64,000 nt of DNA from a bacterium (GTDB taxonomy: Bacteria > Desulfobacterota > Binatia > DP-6). The DNA lies in NCBI GenBank assembly GCA_026129405.1, contig JAHCID010000003.1, positions 601,691 through 665,690 on the forward strand, given 5' to 3'. A model generated the notes under the pieces. The model saw nothing but the letters and a program-made list of their open reading frames with translations, ran no database searches and was not told where the DNA came from. Below are positions 8,851-18,256 of the stretch, one piece after another (position 1 is the stretch's first letter; every line of letters starts with the position of its first letter). The position numbers were made by a program, and so were the translations under genes.

Positions 8851-10032
8851 CTACCGTGCGCGATCCGGGGAGGCAACGAGACGGCGGCGGGCACGCGCGC
8901 GCGGCGCCACGGCGGTGTCGATGACGAGATCGTCGCCGGCGCGCGCCACCGTCAGCGCCCCGGTGCGGAGCCCATCGCGCACGCGCCGGACGCCGAGCGG
9001 CCCGACCGCCGGCACGCCGTCGCCGCCGAGGAGCAGCGGCGCGACGAAGAGCACGAGGCGATCGACGACCCCGGCCCGCAGGGCGGCGGCCGCCACCCCC
9101 GCACCGCCCTCGACGAGGACCGAGGTGAGCCCGCGTGCCGCGAGGACACGCAGGGCGGCCGGTATGGACACCCGCCCTCCCCGCCCGGGGACGAGGAGCA
9201 CCTCCGCGCCCCGGCGCTGCCAGGTCGCCGCCCGCGCCGCCGCGGTGCCGCGCGGGGCCACGATCCAGGTGGGTGGGCCGCTGCGGGCGAAGATCGCCGC
9301 CCGCGGCGGCAGCGCCGAGGTCGTACCGGCAAGGACGACGCGAATCGGATCCCGACCGCCGGGGATGCGGCAGCTGAGCCGCGGGTCGTCCGTGCGCACG
9401 GTGCCCGCGCCGACGAGCACCGCGTCGCACGTGTCGCGCAGCCCGTGCGCGATGCGCCGCGCGGCCTCACCGGTGATCCAGCGCGCATCGCCGCCGGCGG
9501 CCGCGATGCGGCCGTCCAGGCTGGTCGCGAGCTTCAGGACGACGAGCGGGCGCCGGAGCAGCATGCGGGTGCGGAAGGGCGCGATCAGCGTCCGCGCCTC
9601 GTCCTCACCCACCCCGACCACGACGGGGATGCCGGCGCGGCGGAGCTTGGCGATGCCGCGTCCCTGGACGCGCGGGTTCGGATCGCAGGTGGCCACGACC
9701 ACACGCGCGAGACCGAGCGCCAGCAGCGCGTCGGCGCACGGCGGCGTCCGCCCGTGCACCGTGCACGGCTCGAGCGTCACGTACAGCGTTGCCCCCCCCG
9801 CGCGCCCCCCTGCTGCGCGCAGCGCCTCGATCTCCGCATGCGGCCCGCCCGCGCGGGCGTGGAAACCTTCGCCGAGGACGCGGCCGCCCCGCACCAGCAC
9901 GGCGCCGACCGGCGGATTCGGGAACGTGCGGCCGACGCCGCGGGCGGCCAGCTCGAGCGCGCGCGCCATGAAGCGCCGGTCGCGCCCGTCGGCGCCGCCC
10001 GCGTCGGGCCGCCGGCGCGCGCCGCTGCTCAC
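8851..10032 (-). CDS. ribD: Riboflavin biosynthesis deaminase/reductase RibD
   Basis: This 393-residue bifunctional enzyme has an N-terminal deaminase (about 1-150) with the zinc motif HAEIEAL and [11 protein letters not shown], and a C-terminal NADPH-dependent reductase (about 155-393) with [27 protein letters not shown] and VLVEGG. It converts the GTP cyclohydrolase II product to the ribitylamino-uracil phosphate. GTG at 10032 overlaps the nrdR stop (GTGA). The nrdR-ribD linkage is widespread. No FMN riboswitch is possible here because the gene starts inside the upstream gene's stop codon. Confidence 0.96.
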   Translation of the reverse strand: MSSGARRRPDAGGADGRDRRFMARALELAARGVGRTFPNPPVGAVLVRGGRVLGEGFHARAGGPHAEIEALRAAGGRAGGATLYVTLEPCTVHGRTPPCADALLALGLARVVVATCDPNPRVQGRGIAKLRRAGIPVVVGVGEDEARTLIAPFRTRMLLRRPLVVLKLATSLDGRIAAAGGDARWITGEAARRIAHGLRDTCDAVLVGAGTVRTDDPRLSCRIPGGRDPIRVVLAGTTSALPPRAAIFARSGPPTWIVAPRGTAAARAATWQRRGAEVLLVPGRGGRVSIPAALRVLAARGLTSVLVEGGAGVAAAALRAGVVDRLVLFVAPLLLGGDGVPAVGPLGVRRVRDGLRTGALTVARAGDDLVIDTAVAPRARARRRLVASPDRAR

Positions 10033-10556
10033 CGCCGCGACCGCTCGCGACGAGCCCCGGTGCGCGGCGGCTTGCGTGCCGTGCCGGCGCGGTCGGCGTC
10101 ACGGCGCTGCGCGATCAGCTCCTCGAGCTCGTGCATGAACTCGTGCACGTCGCGGAACGAGCGGTAGACCGAGGCGAAGCGCACGTAGGCGACCCCGTCG
10201 AGCGCGTGCAGCTCGCGCATGAGCGCCTCGCCGATCTCGCTGCTGCGCACCTCGCGCTCGCCGCGCTCCTGCAGCCAGCGCTCGATGCGGTCGGCGACGG
10301 CGAGGATGGCGTCGACCGACACGGGCCGCTTCTCCACCGCGCGCTGCAGCCCGCTGACGATCTTGCTGCGGTCGAAGGGCTCGCGGCGGTCGTCCTTCTT
10401 CACGACCATCGGCAGCAGCACCTCGACCCGCTCGTAGGTCGTGAACCGGCGCCCGCACGCGTCGCAATGCCGCCGGCGGCGGATGACGTCGCCGTCCTTC
10501 GCGAGCCGGGAGTCCACGACCCGACTCTCCGGCGCACGGCAGTACGGGCACTGCAT
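10029..10556 (-). CDS. nrdR: Transcriptional repressor NrdR
   Basis: NrdR (175 residues) represses ribonucleotide reductase genes in response to (d)ATP. A zinc ribbon uses Cys3, Cys6, Cys31 and Cys34 (MQCPYC...HCDACGRRF). An ATP-cone domain follows ([23 protein letters not shown] to about residue 140). A 25-residue Arg-rich tail extends beyond the usual ~150-residue length. It lies between glyA and ribD in the long operon. No ribonucleotide reductase gene is in the window. Confidence 0.96.
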   Translation of the reverse strand: MQCPYCRAPESRVVDSRLAKDGDVIRRRRHCDACGRRFTTYERVEVLLPMVVKKDDRREPFDRSKIVSGLQRAVEKRPVSVDAILAVADRIERWLQERGEREVRSSEIGEALMRELHALDGVAYVRFASVYRSFRDVHEFMHELEELIAQRRDADRAGTARKPPRTGARRERSRR

Positions 10557-10567
10557 GGCCCGGGCGC

Positions 10568-11818
10568 CTAGACGCGCTGCGACCCGGGGAGCGGGAAGCG
10601 GGCGCAGAGGTCGTGCACCTCGCCGCCGACGCGGCGCAGGGCGGCCTCGTCGCCGACGTGCTGCAGCGCCCGGTGGATGAGGTCGGCGACGACCTCCATC
10701 TCCGGCTCCCGCATCCCGCGCGTGGTGACGGCCGGGGTGCCGATGCGGACGCCGCTGGTCACGAAGGGCGGGCGCGGGTCGAACGGGACGCCGTTCTTGT
10801 TGACCGTGATGCGGGCGGCGTCGAGCGTCTCCTGCGCGACCTTGCCCGACAGCTCGGTGCCGCGGAGGTCGACCAGCATGAGGTGGTTGTCGGTCCCGCC
10901 CGACGAGAGCCGCAGGCCGCGCCGCATGAGGCCGTCGGCGAGCGCGCGGGCGTTGGCGACGATCTGACGTGCGTACGCCTTGAACGCCGGCTGCATCGCC
11001 TCCTTCAGGGCCACCGCCTTGCCGGCGATGACGTGCATGAGCGGGCCGCCCTGGTTGCCGGGGAAGACGGAGGAGTTGATCGCCTTCTCGTGCGCCGTAC
11101 GGGTGAGGATCATGCCCCCGCGGGGGCCGCGCAACGTCTTGTGCGTGGTGGTGGTGACGAAGTCGCAGTGGGGGATCGGCGACGGGTGCTCGCCGGCCGC
11201 GACCAGGCCCGCGAAGTGCGCCATGTCGGCCATGAGCAGCGCGCCCGTCTCGTCGGCAATGGCGCGGAACGCCGCGAAGTCGAGCTGGCGCGGATAGGCG
11301 GAATGCCCGGCGACGATCATCTTCGGGCGCTCGCGACGGGCCAGGTCGCGGACCTGATCCATGTCGAGGCGGCCGTCCGACTCGCGCACGCCATAGGGAA
11401 CGATCTCGAAGAACTTGCCGGAGAAATTGACCGGGCTGCCGTGGGTCAGATGTCCGCCGTGCGACAGGTTCATGGCGAGGATCGTGTCGCCGGGCTCGAG
11501 CGTCGAGAAGTAGACGCACATGTTCGCCTGCGAGCCCGAGTGCGGCTGGACGTTCGCGACCTCGGCGCCGAAGAGCGCCTTCGCGCGATCGATGGCCAGC
11601 TGCTCGACGACGTCGACCCACTCGCAGCCGCCGTAGTAGCGCTTGCCCGGGTAGCCCTCGGCGTACTTGTTCGTGAGGATGGAGCCCTGGGCCTCGAGCA
11701 CGGCGGGACTGACGTAGTTCTCCGACGCGATCAGCTCGAGGTTGAACTCCTGCCGCTCGGCTTCGCGCCGGATGGCTTCGAGCACCTCCGGGTCGGTGCT
11801 GGCGAGCGGCGTGGTCAT
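10568..11818 (-). CDS. glyA: Serine hydroxymethyltransferase
   Basis: This 416-residue PLP enzyme interconverts serine and glycine with tetrahydrofolate and feeds one-carbon metabolism. Typical motifs are the N-terminal [19 protein letters not shown], the YPGKRYYGG loop, the PLP-lysine segment [14 protein letters not shown], and [20 protein letters not shown]. Length is normal. It sits ten bases downstream of acpP and eleven upstream of nrdR. The glyA-nrdR-rib order is seen in many bacteria. Confidence 0.98.
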   Translation of the reverse strand: MTTPLASTDPEVLEAIRREAERQEFNLELIASENYVSPAVLEAQGSILTNKYAEGYPGKRYYGGCEWVDVVEQLAIDRAKALFGAEVANVQPHSGSQANMCVYFSTLEPGDTILAMNLSHGGHLTHGSPVNFSGKFFEIVPYGVRESDGRLDMDQVRDLARRERPKMIVAGHSAYPRQLDFAAFRAIADETGALLMADMAHFAGLVAAGEHPSPIPHCDFVTTTTHKTLRGPRGGMILTRTAHEKAINSSVFPGNQGGPLMHVIAGKAVALKEAMQPAFKAYARQIVANARALADGLMRRGLRLSSGGTDNHLMLVDLRGTELSGKVAQETLDAARITVNKNGVPFDPRPPFVTSGVRIGTPAVTTRGMREPEMEVVADLIHRALQHVGDEAALRRVGGEVHDLCARFPLPGSQRV

Positions 11819-11828
11819 CGGCTCCTCG

Positions 11829-12065
11829 TCACTTGTGGCTTTCGATGTACTGGACGACGTCCTGGACGGTGCGGATCTTCTCCGCCTCCTCGTCCGAGAT
11901 CTCCATGTCGTATTCTTCCTCGAGCGCCATCACGAGCTCGACGATGTCGAGCGAGTCGGCCCCGAGATCCTCGATGAACGAGGCCTGCGGCGTCACCTGA
12001 TCCTCGCTCACTCCGAGCTGCTCACAGATGATCTCTCTCACGCGCTGTTCGACGCTGGCTGCCAT
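11829..12065 (-). CDS. acpP: Acyl carrier protein
   Basis: This 78-residue acidic four-helix carrier holds growing acyl chains on a phosphopantetheine arm attached to Ser38 in the [12 protein letters not shown] motif. It serves fatty acid synthesis and, through LpxD-type acyltransferases, lipid A. A strong ribosome-binding site (AAGGAGGGG) precedes the ATG, suiting its usual high expression. It follows fabG by 16 bases. The usual next gene, fabF, is missing and glyA follows instead. Confidence 0.97.
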   Translation of the reverse strand: MAASVEQRVREIICEQLGVSEDQVTPQASFIEDLGADSLDIVELVMALEEEYDMEISDEEAEKIRTVQDVVQYIESHK

Positions 12066-12081
12066 CTCCCCTCCTTGCCGT

Positions 12082-12831
12082 TCACATCCAGAGCCCGCCG
12101 TTCACGTGCAGGACGTGGCCGGTGACGTAGCCTGCCGCGGGGCTGGCGAGAAAGGCCACGGCGGCAGCGACGTCGTCGGGTGTCCCCATGCGTCCGACGG
12201 GAATCAGGCCCGTGTACGCGGCGCGCTGGCCCGCGTCCAGTGCGGCGGTCATCTCGGTATCGACGAAGCCCGGCGCCACCGCATTGACGGTGATCCCCCG
12301 ACTCGCGACCTCGCGCGCCAGCGAGCGCGTGAAGCCCTCGACGCCGGCCTTCGCCGCCGCGTAGGCCGTCTGGCCCGCGTTGCCCATGCCGGCCACGACG
12401 GAGGTGACGCTGACGATCCGCCCGTAGCGATTGCGGACCATGGTGCGCAACGCCGCGCGGGCACAATGGAACACCCCTGTCAGGTTGGTCTGCAGGACCC
12501 TGTTCCAGTCGTCGTCGGAGAAGCGCAGCACGAGGCCGTCGATCGAGACCCCGGCGTTGGCGACGAAGATATCGATTCTGCCCTGCCGGTCAACGATATC
12601 CTTCAGGGCGTCGCGGGTTGCGGTCGGGTCGCCGACGTCGAAGCCGGCGGCGTGGGCGGAGCCGCCGGCGGCGGTGATCGCGTCGACCACGGCAGCCGCC
12701 GAGTCCGCGTTGCTGACGTAGTTGACCACCACGTGCGCCCCGCGCGCCGCGAGCATGGCCGCGATGCCGCGACCGATGCCGCGCGAGGCCCCGGTGACGA
12801 CCGCCGTCTGTCCCGCCAGCTCAGCGCTCAT
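12082..12831 (-). CDS. fabG: 3-oxoacyl-[acyl-carrier-protein] reductase
   Basis: This 249-residue short-chain dehydrogenase reduces beta-ketoacyl-ACP with NADPH in each elongation cycle. It has the TGASRGIG cofactor motif at about residues 13-20, the NAG motif, catalytic Ser in SVTSVV, the YxxxK pair in YAAAKAG, and a family-typical GGLWM C-terminus. The ATG at 12831 overlaps the fabD stop (ATGA). Its place between fabD and acpP makes FabG, rather than another short-chain dehydrogenase, nearly certain. Confidence 0.97.
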   Translation of the reverse strand: MSAELAGQTAVVTGASRGIGRGIAAMLAARGAHVVVNYVSNADSAAAVVDAITAAGGSAHAAGFDVGDPTATRDALKDIVDRQGRIDIFVANAGVSIDGLVLRFSDDDWNRVLQTNLTGVFHCARAALRTMVRNRYGRIVSVTSVVAGMGNAGQTAYAAAKAGVEGFTRSLAREVASRGITVNAVAPGFVDTEMTAALDAGQRAAYTGLIPVGRMGTPDDVAAAVAFLASPAAGYVTGHVLHVNGGLWM

Positions 12832-13763
12832 GCCAGCACCTCCCGGGCCCGCGCGACGCCGGCGGGATCGCCGGTCGGCTGCGTCGGCAACCCCGGCACG
12901 ATCCGCCGCATGAGGCCGGCGAGAACCCGGCCCGGCCCGACCTCGAGCGCGACGGCCGCGCCCATGGCACCCACCGCCCGGGCGGTGTCCTCCCAGCGGA
13001 CCGGCGCCGTCACCTGACGGACGAGCAGCGCGCGCACGTCGTCGGCGCCACCTACCGGGCGCGCCTCGACGCTGGTGACGACCGGCAGCGCAGGGGCCGC
13101 GAGCGGCACGTCCGCGAGCCAGGCGGCGAGGCCCTCGGCTGCGGGTGCCATCAGCGCGCAATGGAAGGGGGCGCTCACCGCGAGCCGCGTGGCGCGCGCA
13201 CGCCGGGCCCCCGCCAGCGCGATCAGGCGCTCGACCGCGGCGGCGTGCCCCGCCACGACCACCTGTCCGCCCCCGTTCAGGTTGGCCGGCGTGCAGACGC
13301 CGTCGCCCGCGGCCTCGCGGCAGAGCGTCTCGACCTCGCCCGGGTCGAGCCCGAGCACCGCTGCCATCGCGCCTTCACCCACCGGCACCGCCGCCTGCAT
13401 GAGCCGTCCGCGCTCGCGCACGCCGCGCACGGCATCGCCGAACGCGATCGCGCCGGCGACCACGAGCGCACTCCACTCGCCGAGGCTGTGGCCGGCGAGC
13501 GCGAGCGGGCGAACGCCGGTCTCGTCGGCGAGGACGCGCCAGGCCGCCACGCTGACGGCGAGGATCGCCGGCTGCGCGTGCGCGGTGAGCGCCAGCTCCT
13601 CCGCCGGCCCCGCGAAGCACAGGCGCGAGAGCGCGAAGCCGAGCGCCGCGTCGGCCTCGGCCAGCGTGGCGCGCGCGCGCGGGAAATCGCTCGCGAGCTC
13701 CCGGCCCATGCCGGGATGCTGCGAGCCCTGCCCCGGGAAGACGCAGACCGCGGCGACGGGCAG
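12828..13763 (-). CDS. fabD: Malonyl-CoA:ACP transacylase, probable CTG start
   Basis: FabD loads malonyl groups onto acyl carrier protein. The product (311 residues with the chosen start) has the N-terminal FPGQGSQHPGMG motif, the nucleophile GHSLGEWSAL, and the catalytic-His segment APFHCALM. The first ATG in frame (13709) lies after FPGQGSQHPG, so it would remove a conserved active-site loop. A stop codon lies ten codons upstream and there is no ATG, GTG or TTG between. CTG at 13763, eight bases after AAGGA and two after the rpmF stop, restores the family-typical start and length. Confidence 0.92.
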   Translation of the reverse strand: MPVAAVCVFPGQGSQHPGMGRELASDFPRARATLAEADAALGFALSRLCFAGPAEELALTAHAQPAILAVSVAAWRVLADETGVRPLALAGHSLGEWSALVVAGAIAFGDAVRGVRERGRLMQAAVPVGEGAMAAVLGLDPGEVETLCREAAGDGVCTPANLNGGGQVVVAGHAAAVERLIALAGARRARATRLAVSAPFHCALMAPAAEGLAAWLADVPLAAPALPVVTSVEARPVGGADDVRALLVRQVTAPVRWEDTARAVGAMGAAVALEVGPGRVLAGLMRRIVPGLPTQPTGDPAGVARAREVLA

Positions 13764-13764
13764 G

Positions 13765-13947
13765 TCAGGCGTCCTTCGCTTCCTTCACCTGGCGCCCGCG
13801 GTAGGTGCCGCAATGCGGGCAGGCCCGATGCAGCAACGTGCGCTCGCCGCACTGCGGGCAGGCGATCGCGTGCGGCGCCGCGAGAGCGTCGTGGGCGCGA
13901 CGCTTGTCGCGCTTGGTGGACGACGTGCGTCGCTTCGGCAGTCCCAT
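13765..13947 (-). CDS. rpmF: 50S ribosomal protein L32
   Basis: This 60-residue large-subunit protein is of the zinc-binding type: CPQC and CPHC pairs form the ribbon in the C-terminal half. The basic N-terminus (MGLPKRRTSSTKRDKRRAHDAL) is typical of L32. A GAGGAGGATT ribosome-binding region precedes the ATG. The yceD-rpmF pair is conserved in most bacteria. Here fabD follows directly, with plsX and fabH missing. Confidence 0.96.
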   Translation of the reverse strand: MGLPKRRTSSTKRDKRRAHDALAAPHAIACPQCGERTLLHRACPHCGTYRGRQVKEAKDA

Positions 13948-13987
13948 GGTGGAATCCTCCTCGAACTCGAATTGATCGGGCGGTCCG

Positions 13988-14518
13988 TCAGCTGCGGCGG
14001 ACCAGCGTGCGGAGCGCCCCGAGCGGCCCGTCGCCGGGCTCGGTGTCGCAGGTGCAGACCGTGGTGTTGCGGTTGACGCCGCAGCGCGGACAGAGCCCGC
14101 GGCAGCTCTCGCTGCACAGCGCCCGGCTCGGCAGCGCGAGCAGGGTCTGCTCGCGCACCAGCGCCGTGACGTCGATCTCCTCGCCCTCGTAGAACGAGAG
14201 CCCGAGGTCGCCGTCGCCGAGCTCGCCGCCCTCGAGGTCGGCCGCGTTGCGCGGCGTCAGGACCACCGAGACCGGCACGTCGAGCGGCACCGCGAACTCG
14301 TCGAGGCAGCGGGCGCAGTGGCCGCGGGCGGCGCCGTGGACACGGCCGCCGAAGTACACGTCGAGGCCGGCACGGTAGTAGTCGAGATCGACGGCGAGGG
14401 CCTGCGGGACGTCGTAGTCGCCGGCCCCCTTGCGCAGCTCGGCGTTCAAGGGGTCCGCGTCCTCGAGGTAGTGGAGCGCCTTCGGGGTCTCCACGATCTG
14501 GTCGATCGCGATCTTCAT
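13988..14518 (-). CDS. yceD: YceD-family (DUF177) protein
   Basis: This 176-residue protein of the DUF177 family sits directly upstream of rpmF in most bacteria and chloroplasts. The family has been linked to 23S rRNA accumulation; its biochemical role is unsettled. Visible features are the CARCLDEF segment and a C-terminal zinc-ribbon-like set ([22 protein letters not shown]). It is the first gene of the long operon, with a good promoter 31 bases upstream of its ATG. Confidence 0.9.
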   Translation of the reverse strand: MKIAIDQIVETPKALHYLEDADPLNAELRKGAGDYDVPQALAVDLDYYRAGLDVYFGGRVHGAARGHCARCLDEFAVPLDVPVSVVLTPRNAADLEGGELGDGDLGLSFYEGEEIDVTALVREQTLLALPSRALCSESCRGLCPRCGVNRNTTVCTCDTEPGDGPLGALRTLVRRS

Positions 14519-14548
14519 GCTCGGCGATACGGCCGGGGCCGATCGCGC

Positions 14549-14577
14549 ACTATAGCGGGCCGGCCGCGGCTGGCGAA
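14549..14577 (-). promoter_or_regulatory. Putative promoter of the yceD-fab-rib-leuS operon
   Basis: On the minus strand: TTCGCC, a 17-base spacer, TATAGT (five of six to consensus), then 30 bases to the yceD ATG. It is the best -10 box near the head of the thirteen-gene run; no comparable site was seen inside the run. Confidence 0.55.
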
Positions 14578-14587
14578 AGGGGCCGGC

Positions 14588-15616
14588 CTAGTCGGTCTCG
14601 GTTCCGGGTCCGTCGGCACCCAGCGCGCGCTCGAGTCGGCGGACCCGGCGGAGCAGCTCGGGCAGGCGCATGACGGCGCTCGTCACCCGCCGCCACAGAC
14701 GCACGTCCATCGCCGGGTAGCCGCCCCAGACCGTGCCCGCCGGGATGTCCGAGTGGATGCCGCTCTGGGCCGCGACCTGGGCGCCGTCGCCGATGGTGAG
14801 ATGCCCGCTCGCCCCCACCTGGCCGCCGAGCATCACCCCGGCCCCCAGGCGCGTACCGCCCGCGAGCCCGGTCTGCGCGGCGAGGAGGCAGCTCGGGCCG
14901 ATCCGGCAACCGTGCGCGATCATGACCAGATTGTCGATCTTGGTGCCGCGGCCGACGTGAGTCGTGCCGAGGGCCGCGCGGTCGATCGTGCTGTTGGCGC
15001 CGATCTCGACGTCGTCCTCGATCGTGACCGTACCGACCTGGGGTATCTTCCGCGCCCCGGTGGGCGTGGGCAGATAGCCGAAGCCGTCGCTGCCGACGAC
15101 GGCGCCGGCGTGCAGCGTGACGCGATCCCCGATCACCACGGCCTCGCGCACGATCGCACCGGCGTGGGCGGTGAAGTCGTCGCCGATGCTGGCCCCGGGG
15201 TAGATCGTCACGCGCGCGTGCAGCACGGCGTCGCGGCCGAGGCGTGCGCCGGCGCCCACGACGACGTGGGGCCCGATCGCGGCGCCCGGACCGATCTCCG
15301 CCGCCGGGTCGACGACCGCCGTCGGGTGCACGCCCGCCGGGGGGCGCACGGCCGGGTGGAACAGCTCGATCACCCGCACGAAGGCGAGATACGGCTGCGG
15401 GACGCGGATCACCGGCACGGAGACCGCGGGCGCCTGCGGCGCCAGGACCAGTGCCGATGCCCGCGTACCCGCGAGGTGTCCCTCGAGCCGGCGGTCGGCG
15501 AGGAACGAGATGGTGCCCGGGGTGGCGTCCTCGAGGGCGGCGACGCCGCGGATATCGACCTCGCCATCCCCCTCGACCTCGGCGTCCAGCGCGCGGGCGA
15601 TGTCGGCGAGCCGCAT
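14588..15616 (-). CDS. lpxD: UDP-3-O-(3-hydroxyacyl)glucosamine N-acyltransferase
   Basis: LpxD adds the N-linked hydroxyacyl chain from acyl-ACP in lipid A synthesis. The 342-residue product has the N-terminal uridine-binding domain (about 1-100), then a left-handed beta helix of hexapeptide repeats (I-G-x-x-x-x pattern, about 105-290) including [13 protein letters not shown] with the catalytic-type His, and a C-terminal helix that ends in a coiled Arg-rich tail. A ribosome-binding site AAGGGAG precedes the ATG. It is divergent from hisG and stands apart from other lpx genes, which are not in the window. Confidence 0.96.
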   Translation of the reverse strand: MRLADIARALDAEVEGDGEVDIRGVAALEDATPGTISFLADRRLEGHLAGTRASALVLAPQAPAVSVPVIRVPQPYLAFVRVIELFHPAVRPPAGVHPTAVVDPAAEIGPGAAIGPHVVVGAGARLGRDAVLHARVTIYPGASIGDDFTAHAGAIVREAVVIGDRVTLHAGAVVGSDGFGYLPTPTGARKIPQVGTVTIEDDVEIGANSTIDRAALGTTHVGRGTKIDNLVMIAHGCRIGPSCLLAAQTGLAGGTRLGAGVMLGGQVGASGHLTIGDGAQVAAQSGIHSDIPAGTVWGGYPAMDVRLWRRVTSAVMRLPELLRRVRRLERALGADGPGTETD

Positions 15617-15700
15617 CGCGCTCCCTTAGCCGACGCGCCGTGCGACCGCCACGGCTGCGGGTCGCTTTGCCCGGGGTCGCGTGGTAGGGGGCGCCGGATC

Positions 15701-16576
15701 ATGAACGTCCTTCAGCTGGGCATCCCGAAGGGCAGCCTCGAAGCCGCGACCGTGGAGCTCTTCCGGCGCTCCGGCTGGAAGATCGGCATCGACTCGCGCA
15801 GCTACTTCCCGACCGTCGACGATCCGGGCCTGCGCTGCCTCCTCGTGCGCGCCCAGGAGATGGCCCGCTACGTCGAGAGCGGCACGCTCGACGCCGGCAT
15901 CACCGGCCGCGACTGGGTCCTCGAGTACGACGCCAAGGTCGTCAGCGCCAAGGAGCTCGTGTACTCGAAGACGAGCCTCCGCCCCACGCGCTGGGTGCTG
16001 GTCGTGAGCCGCGACTCGCCGGTCCAGAAGCCCGAGGACCTCCGCGGCGCGCGCATCGCGACCGAGCTGGTCGGCTACACGAAGCGCTGGTTCACGGAGC
16101 GCAAGATCGACGTCCAGATCGAGTTCTCGTGGGGCGCGACGGAGGCCAAGGTGGCCGAGGGTCTGGTCGACGCGATCGTCGAGGTGACCGAGACCGGCTC
16201 GACGATCCGCGCCCACGGCCTGCGCATCGTCTGCGAGCTGTTCGAGTCGGTGCCGCAGCTGATCGTCAACCCGACCGCCTGGGACACGCCGTGGAAGCGC
16301 GAGAAGATCGAGCAGATCTCGATGCTCCTCCAGGGCGCGCTGCGGGCCGAGGCGCAGGTCGGGCTCAAGATGAACGTGCCGGCGGCGCAGCTCCCGGAGG
16401 TGGTCGCCCTGCTGCCGTCGATCACGGCGCCGACGGTCTCGAATCTCTATGGGACGGACTGGCTCGCGGTCGAGAGCGTCATCGCCGAGGCCACGGTGCG
16501 CGACCTCATCCCCCGGCTGATGCGCGCCGGCGCGGTGGGCATCATCGAGTACCCGCTCAACAAGATCTGCGGCTGA
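15701..16576 (+). CDS. hisG: ATP phosphoribosyltransferase, long form
   Basis: HisG catalyses the first step of histidine synthesis, joining ATP and PRPP. The 291-residue product is the long form with a C-terminal PII-like regulatory domain (about 215-291) that normally binds histidine, so no HisZ partner is needed. N-terminal IPKGSLE, the [12 protein letters not shown] substrate loop and the PRPP-binding [19 protein letters not shown] are visible. The ATG at 15701 gives the family start. No other his gene except the HisC-family aminotransferase at 47.9 kb is present. Confidence 0.96.
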   Translation: MNVLQLGIPKGSLEAATVELFRRSGWKIGIDSRSYFPTVDDPGLRCLLVRAQEMARYVESGTLDAGITGRDWVLEYDAKVVSAKELVYSKTSLRPTRWVLVVSRDSPVQKPEDLRGARIATELVGYTKRWFTERKIDVQIEFSWGATEAKVAEGLVDAIVEVTETGSTIRAHGLRIVCELFESVPQLIVNPTAWDTPWKREKIEQISMLLQGALRAEAQVGLKMNVPAAQLPEVVALLPSITAPTVSNLYGTDWLAVESVIAEATVRDLIPRLMRAGAVGIIEYPLNKICG

Positions 16577-16702
16577 TGCGGCTTGCGGCGGGCGCGGCGT
16601 TCGGGATACGGGATCGCGACTCCGCGCCGCAGAAGGCGTCCTGATGCGAGGGCCCAGGGTTTTTCATTGGTGCGAGCCCCCCGAGGCGACGATACGGGTG
16701 CG

Positions 16703-17665
16703 ATGGATCGCGCTCCGCTCCCCGACGTGCCGGACGCGGCGCCTGCGGGGACGGCCGCAGTGACTCCCGCGACCCTGCCCCTCGGTGCCACCGCCGCGTG
16801 GCGGCGCGTCGCCGACTACGTCGAGCTGACGAAGCCGCGCGTGGTGATGATGGTGCTGGTCACCACGGTCGTCGGCTACTACCTCGGCTCCGCCGGCACC
16901 TCCGACCTCGTGCGCCTGGTCCACACGCTCGTCGGGACGGCGCTCGCCGCCGGAGGCACGCTGGCGCTGAACCAGTGGATGGAGCGCGACGTCGACGCGC
17001 GCATGGAGCGCACCCGGCGCCGGCCGCTGCCCGAAGGACGCGTCCTGCCGATCGAGGCGTTCGTACTCGGCAGCGCCCTCGTCGTCGCCGGACTCGCCTG
17101 GCTCCTCGTCACGGTCAACGTGCTCTGCGCGGCGGTGACGGCGGTCGTGGTGGTGACGTATCTCGGCCTCTACACCCCGCTCAAGCAGGTGACGTCGGCC
17201 TGCTCGCTGGTCGGGGCGGTGCCGGGCGCCCTGCCGCCGGTCGCCGGCTTCGCGGCCGCGTGCGATCGTCTCGACCCGCTCGCGTGGGTGCTCTTCGCGA
17301 TCCTGTTCTTCTGGCAGATTCCACACACGCTCGCGATCGGGCAGCTCTACCGCGACGACTACGCGCGCGGCGGCATCCGCGTCCTCCCGGTCGTCGACCG
17401 CGACGGGCCCAGCACCGCCACGCATGCGGTGACGAACTGCCTCGCGTTGCTGCCCGTCGCGCTGCTGCCGACGTTCCTCGGCGTCGTAGGCACGGCCTAC
17501 TTCTTCGTCGCGCTCGTCGCCGGACTCGGATTCCTCTGGGCGGCGATCGGCCTCGCGCGCCGCGGCGGCGCGGCCGACGCCCGGCGGCTCCTCGTGGCCT
17601 CGCTCGTCTACCTGCCCGTGCTGCTGGCGGCGATGGCCTTCGACAAGCTGCCCCTGATGCCGTGA
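16703..17665 (+). CDS. ctaB: Protoheme IX farnesyltransferase (haem O synthase)
   Basis: This inner-membrane UbiA-family prenyltransferase turns haem B into haem O for terminal oxidases. Both Asp-rich motifs are visible: NQWMERDVDARMERTRRRPL near residues 95-115 and YRDDYARGGIRVLPVV near 215-230. About eight to nine membrane segments follow the hydrophobicity pattern, and LTKPRVVMM marks the first. I chose ATG at 16703, giving 320 residues, over a GTG-type start 40 codons upstream in an Arg-rich stretch without family similarity. It overlaps the sco gene (GTGA). Confidence 0.94.
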   Translation: MDRAPLPDVPDAAPAGTAAVTPATLPLGATAAWRRVADYVELTKPRVVMMVLVTTVVGYYLGSAGTSDLVRLVHTLVGTALAAGGTLALNQWMERDVDARMERTRRRPLPEGRVLPIEAFVLGSALVVAGLAWLLVTVNVLCAAVTAVVVVTYLGLYTPLKQVTSACSLVGAVPGALPPVAGFAAACDRLDPLAWVLFAILFFWQIPHTLAIGQLYRDDYARGGIRVLPVVDRDGPSTATHAVTNCLALLPVALLPTFLGVVGTAYFFVALVAGLGFLWAAIGLARRGGAADARRLLVASLVYLPVLLAAMAFDKLPLMP

Positions 17666-18246
17666 GCGCGGCGCGCGTGCGCCGCGCGGCCACCGCGCTC
17701 GCCCTGCTCGTTCTCGTCGCGGGCTGCGGGCGCGAGGAGCTGCCGGTCCTCGGCACGTTGCCGCCCTTCACGCTCACCGAGCGCACCGGCAGCCCGGTCG
17801 GCTCCGACGCGCTCGCCGGACACGTGTGGATCGCCGACTTCGTCTTCACCCGCTGCCCCGGCGTCTGTCCGGTCCTGAGCCAGCGCATGGCCGACCTGCG
17901 GCCCAAGCTGCCGAAGGGCGACGACGGCGTGCGGCTGGTGTCGATCACCGTCGATCCGGTGCACGACACGCCCGAGGTGCTGCAACCGTATGCGGAGCGC
18001 TTCGGCGCCGGCCGCGAGTGGCTCTTCCTCACCGGCTCGCGCGACGGCGTCGGCCGGCTCCTGCGCGACGGCTTCAAGGTCGGCTTCGCGGACGACGGCC
18101 CCGCGGAAGCGCCGATCACGCACAGCGAGCGGTTCGTGCTCGTCGACCGCGCTCTCCAGATCCGCGGCTATTACGTGGGCACCGATCCCGCGGACCTGGC
18201 GCGCCTGGTCGCCGACGCCATCGCGCTCACCCGTCGGCCCGGCTGA
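17662..18246 (+). CDS. Sco1/SenC-family copper chaperone
   Basis: This 194-residue membrane-anchored periplasmic thioredoxin-fold protein delivers copper to, or keeps reduced, the CuA site of cytochrome oxidase. The N-terminal signal ends in VAGCG, a lipobox-like site. The Cu-binding CPGVC motif lies in FVFTRCPGVCPVLSQRM, and the distal His is in ITHSERFVLVD. GTG overlaps the ctaB stop (GTGA), so haem O synthesis and copper delivery are translated together. No oxidase subunit genes follow; an exporter converges on it. Confidence 0.9.
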   Translation: MSAARVRRAATALALLVLVAGCGREELPVLGTLPPFTLTERTGSPVGSDALAGHVWIADFVFTRCPGVCPVLSQRMADLRPKLPKGDDGVRLVSITVDPVHDTPEVLQPYAERFGAGREWLFLTGSRDGVGRLLRDGFKVGFADDGPAEAPITHSERFVLVDRALQIRGYYVGTDPADLARLVADAIALTRRPG

Positions 18247-18256
18247 GCGCGCGCGC

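Noticed and set aside
10029..10100. FMN riboswitch or attenuator before ribD
   Set aside because: ribD starts inside the nrdR stop codon, so there is no leader.
15662..15690. Promoter for hisG with TAGGGG ten bases before the ATG
   Set aside because: The -10-like GTGGTAGGGG fits the window's pattern, but the only TTGCCC lies 12 bases upstream, too close for a -35 box.
16640..16670. Factor-independent terminator after hisG (T5 run at about 16660)
   Set aside because: The stem before the T-run has only four or five pairs with a long loop; too weak to call.
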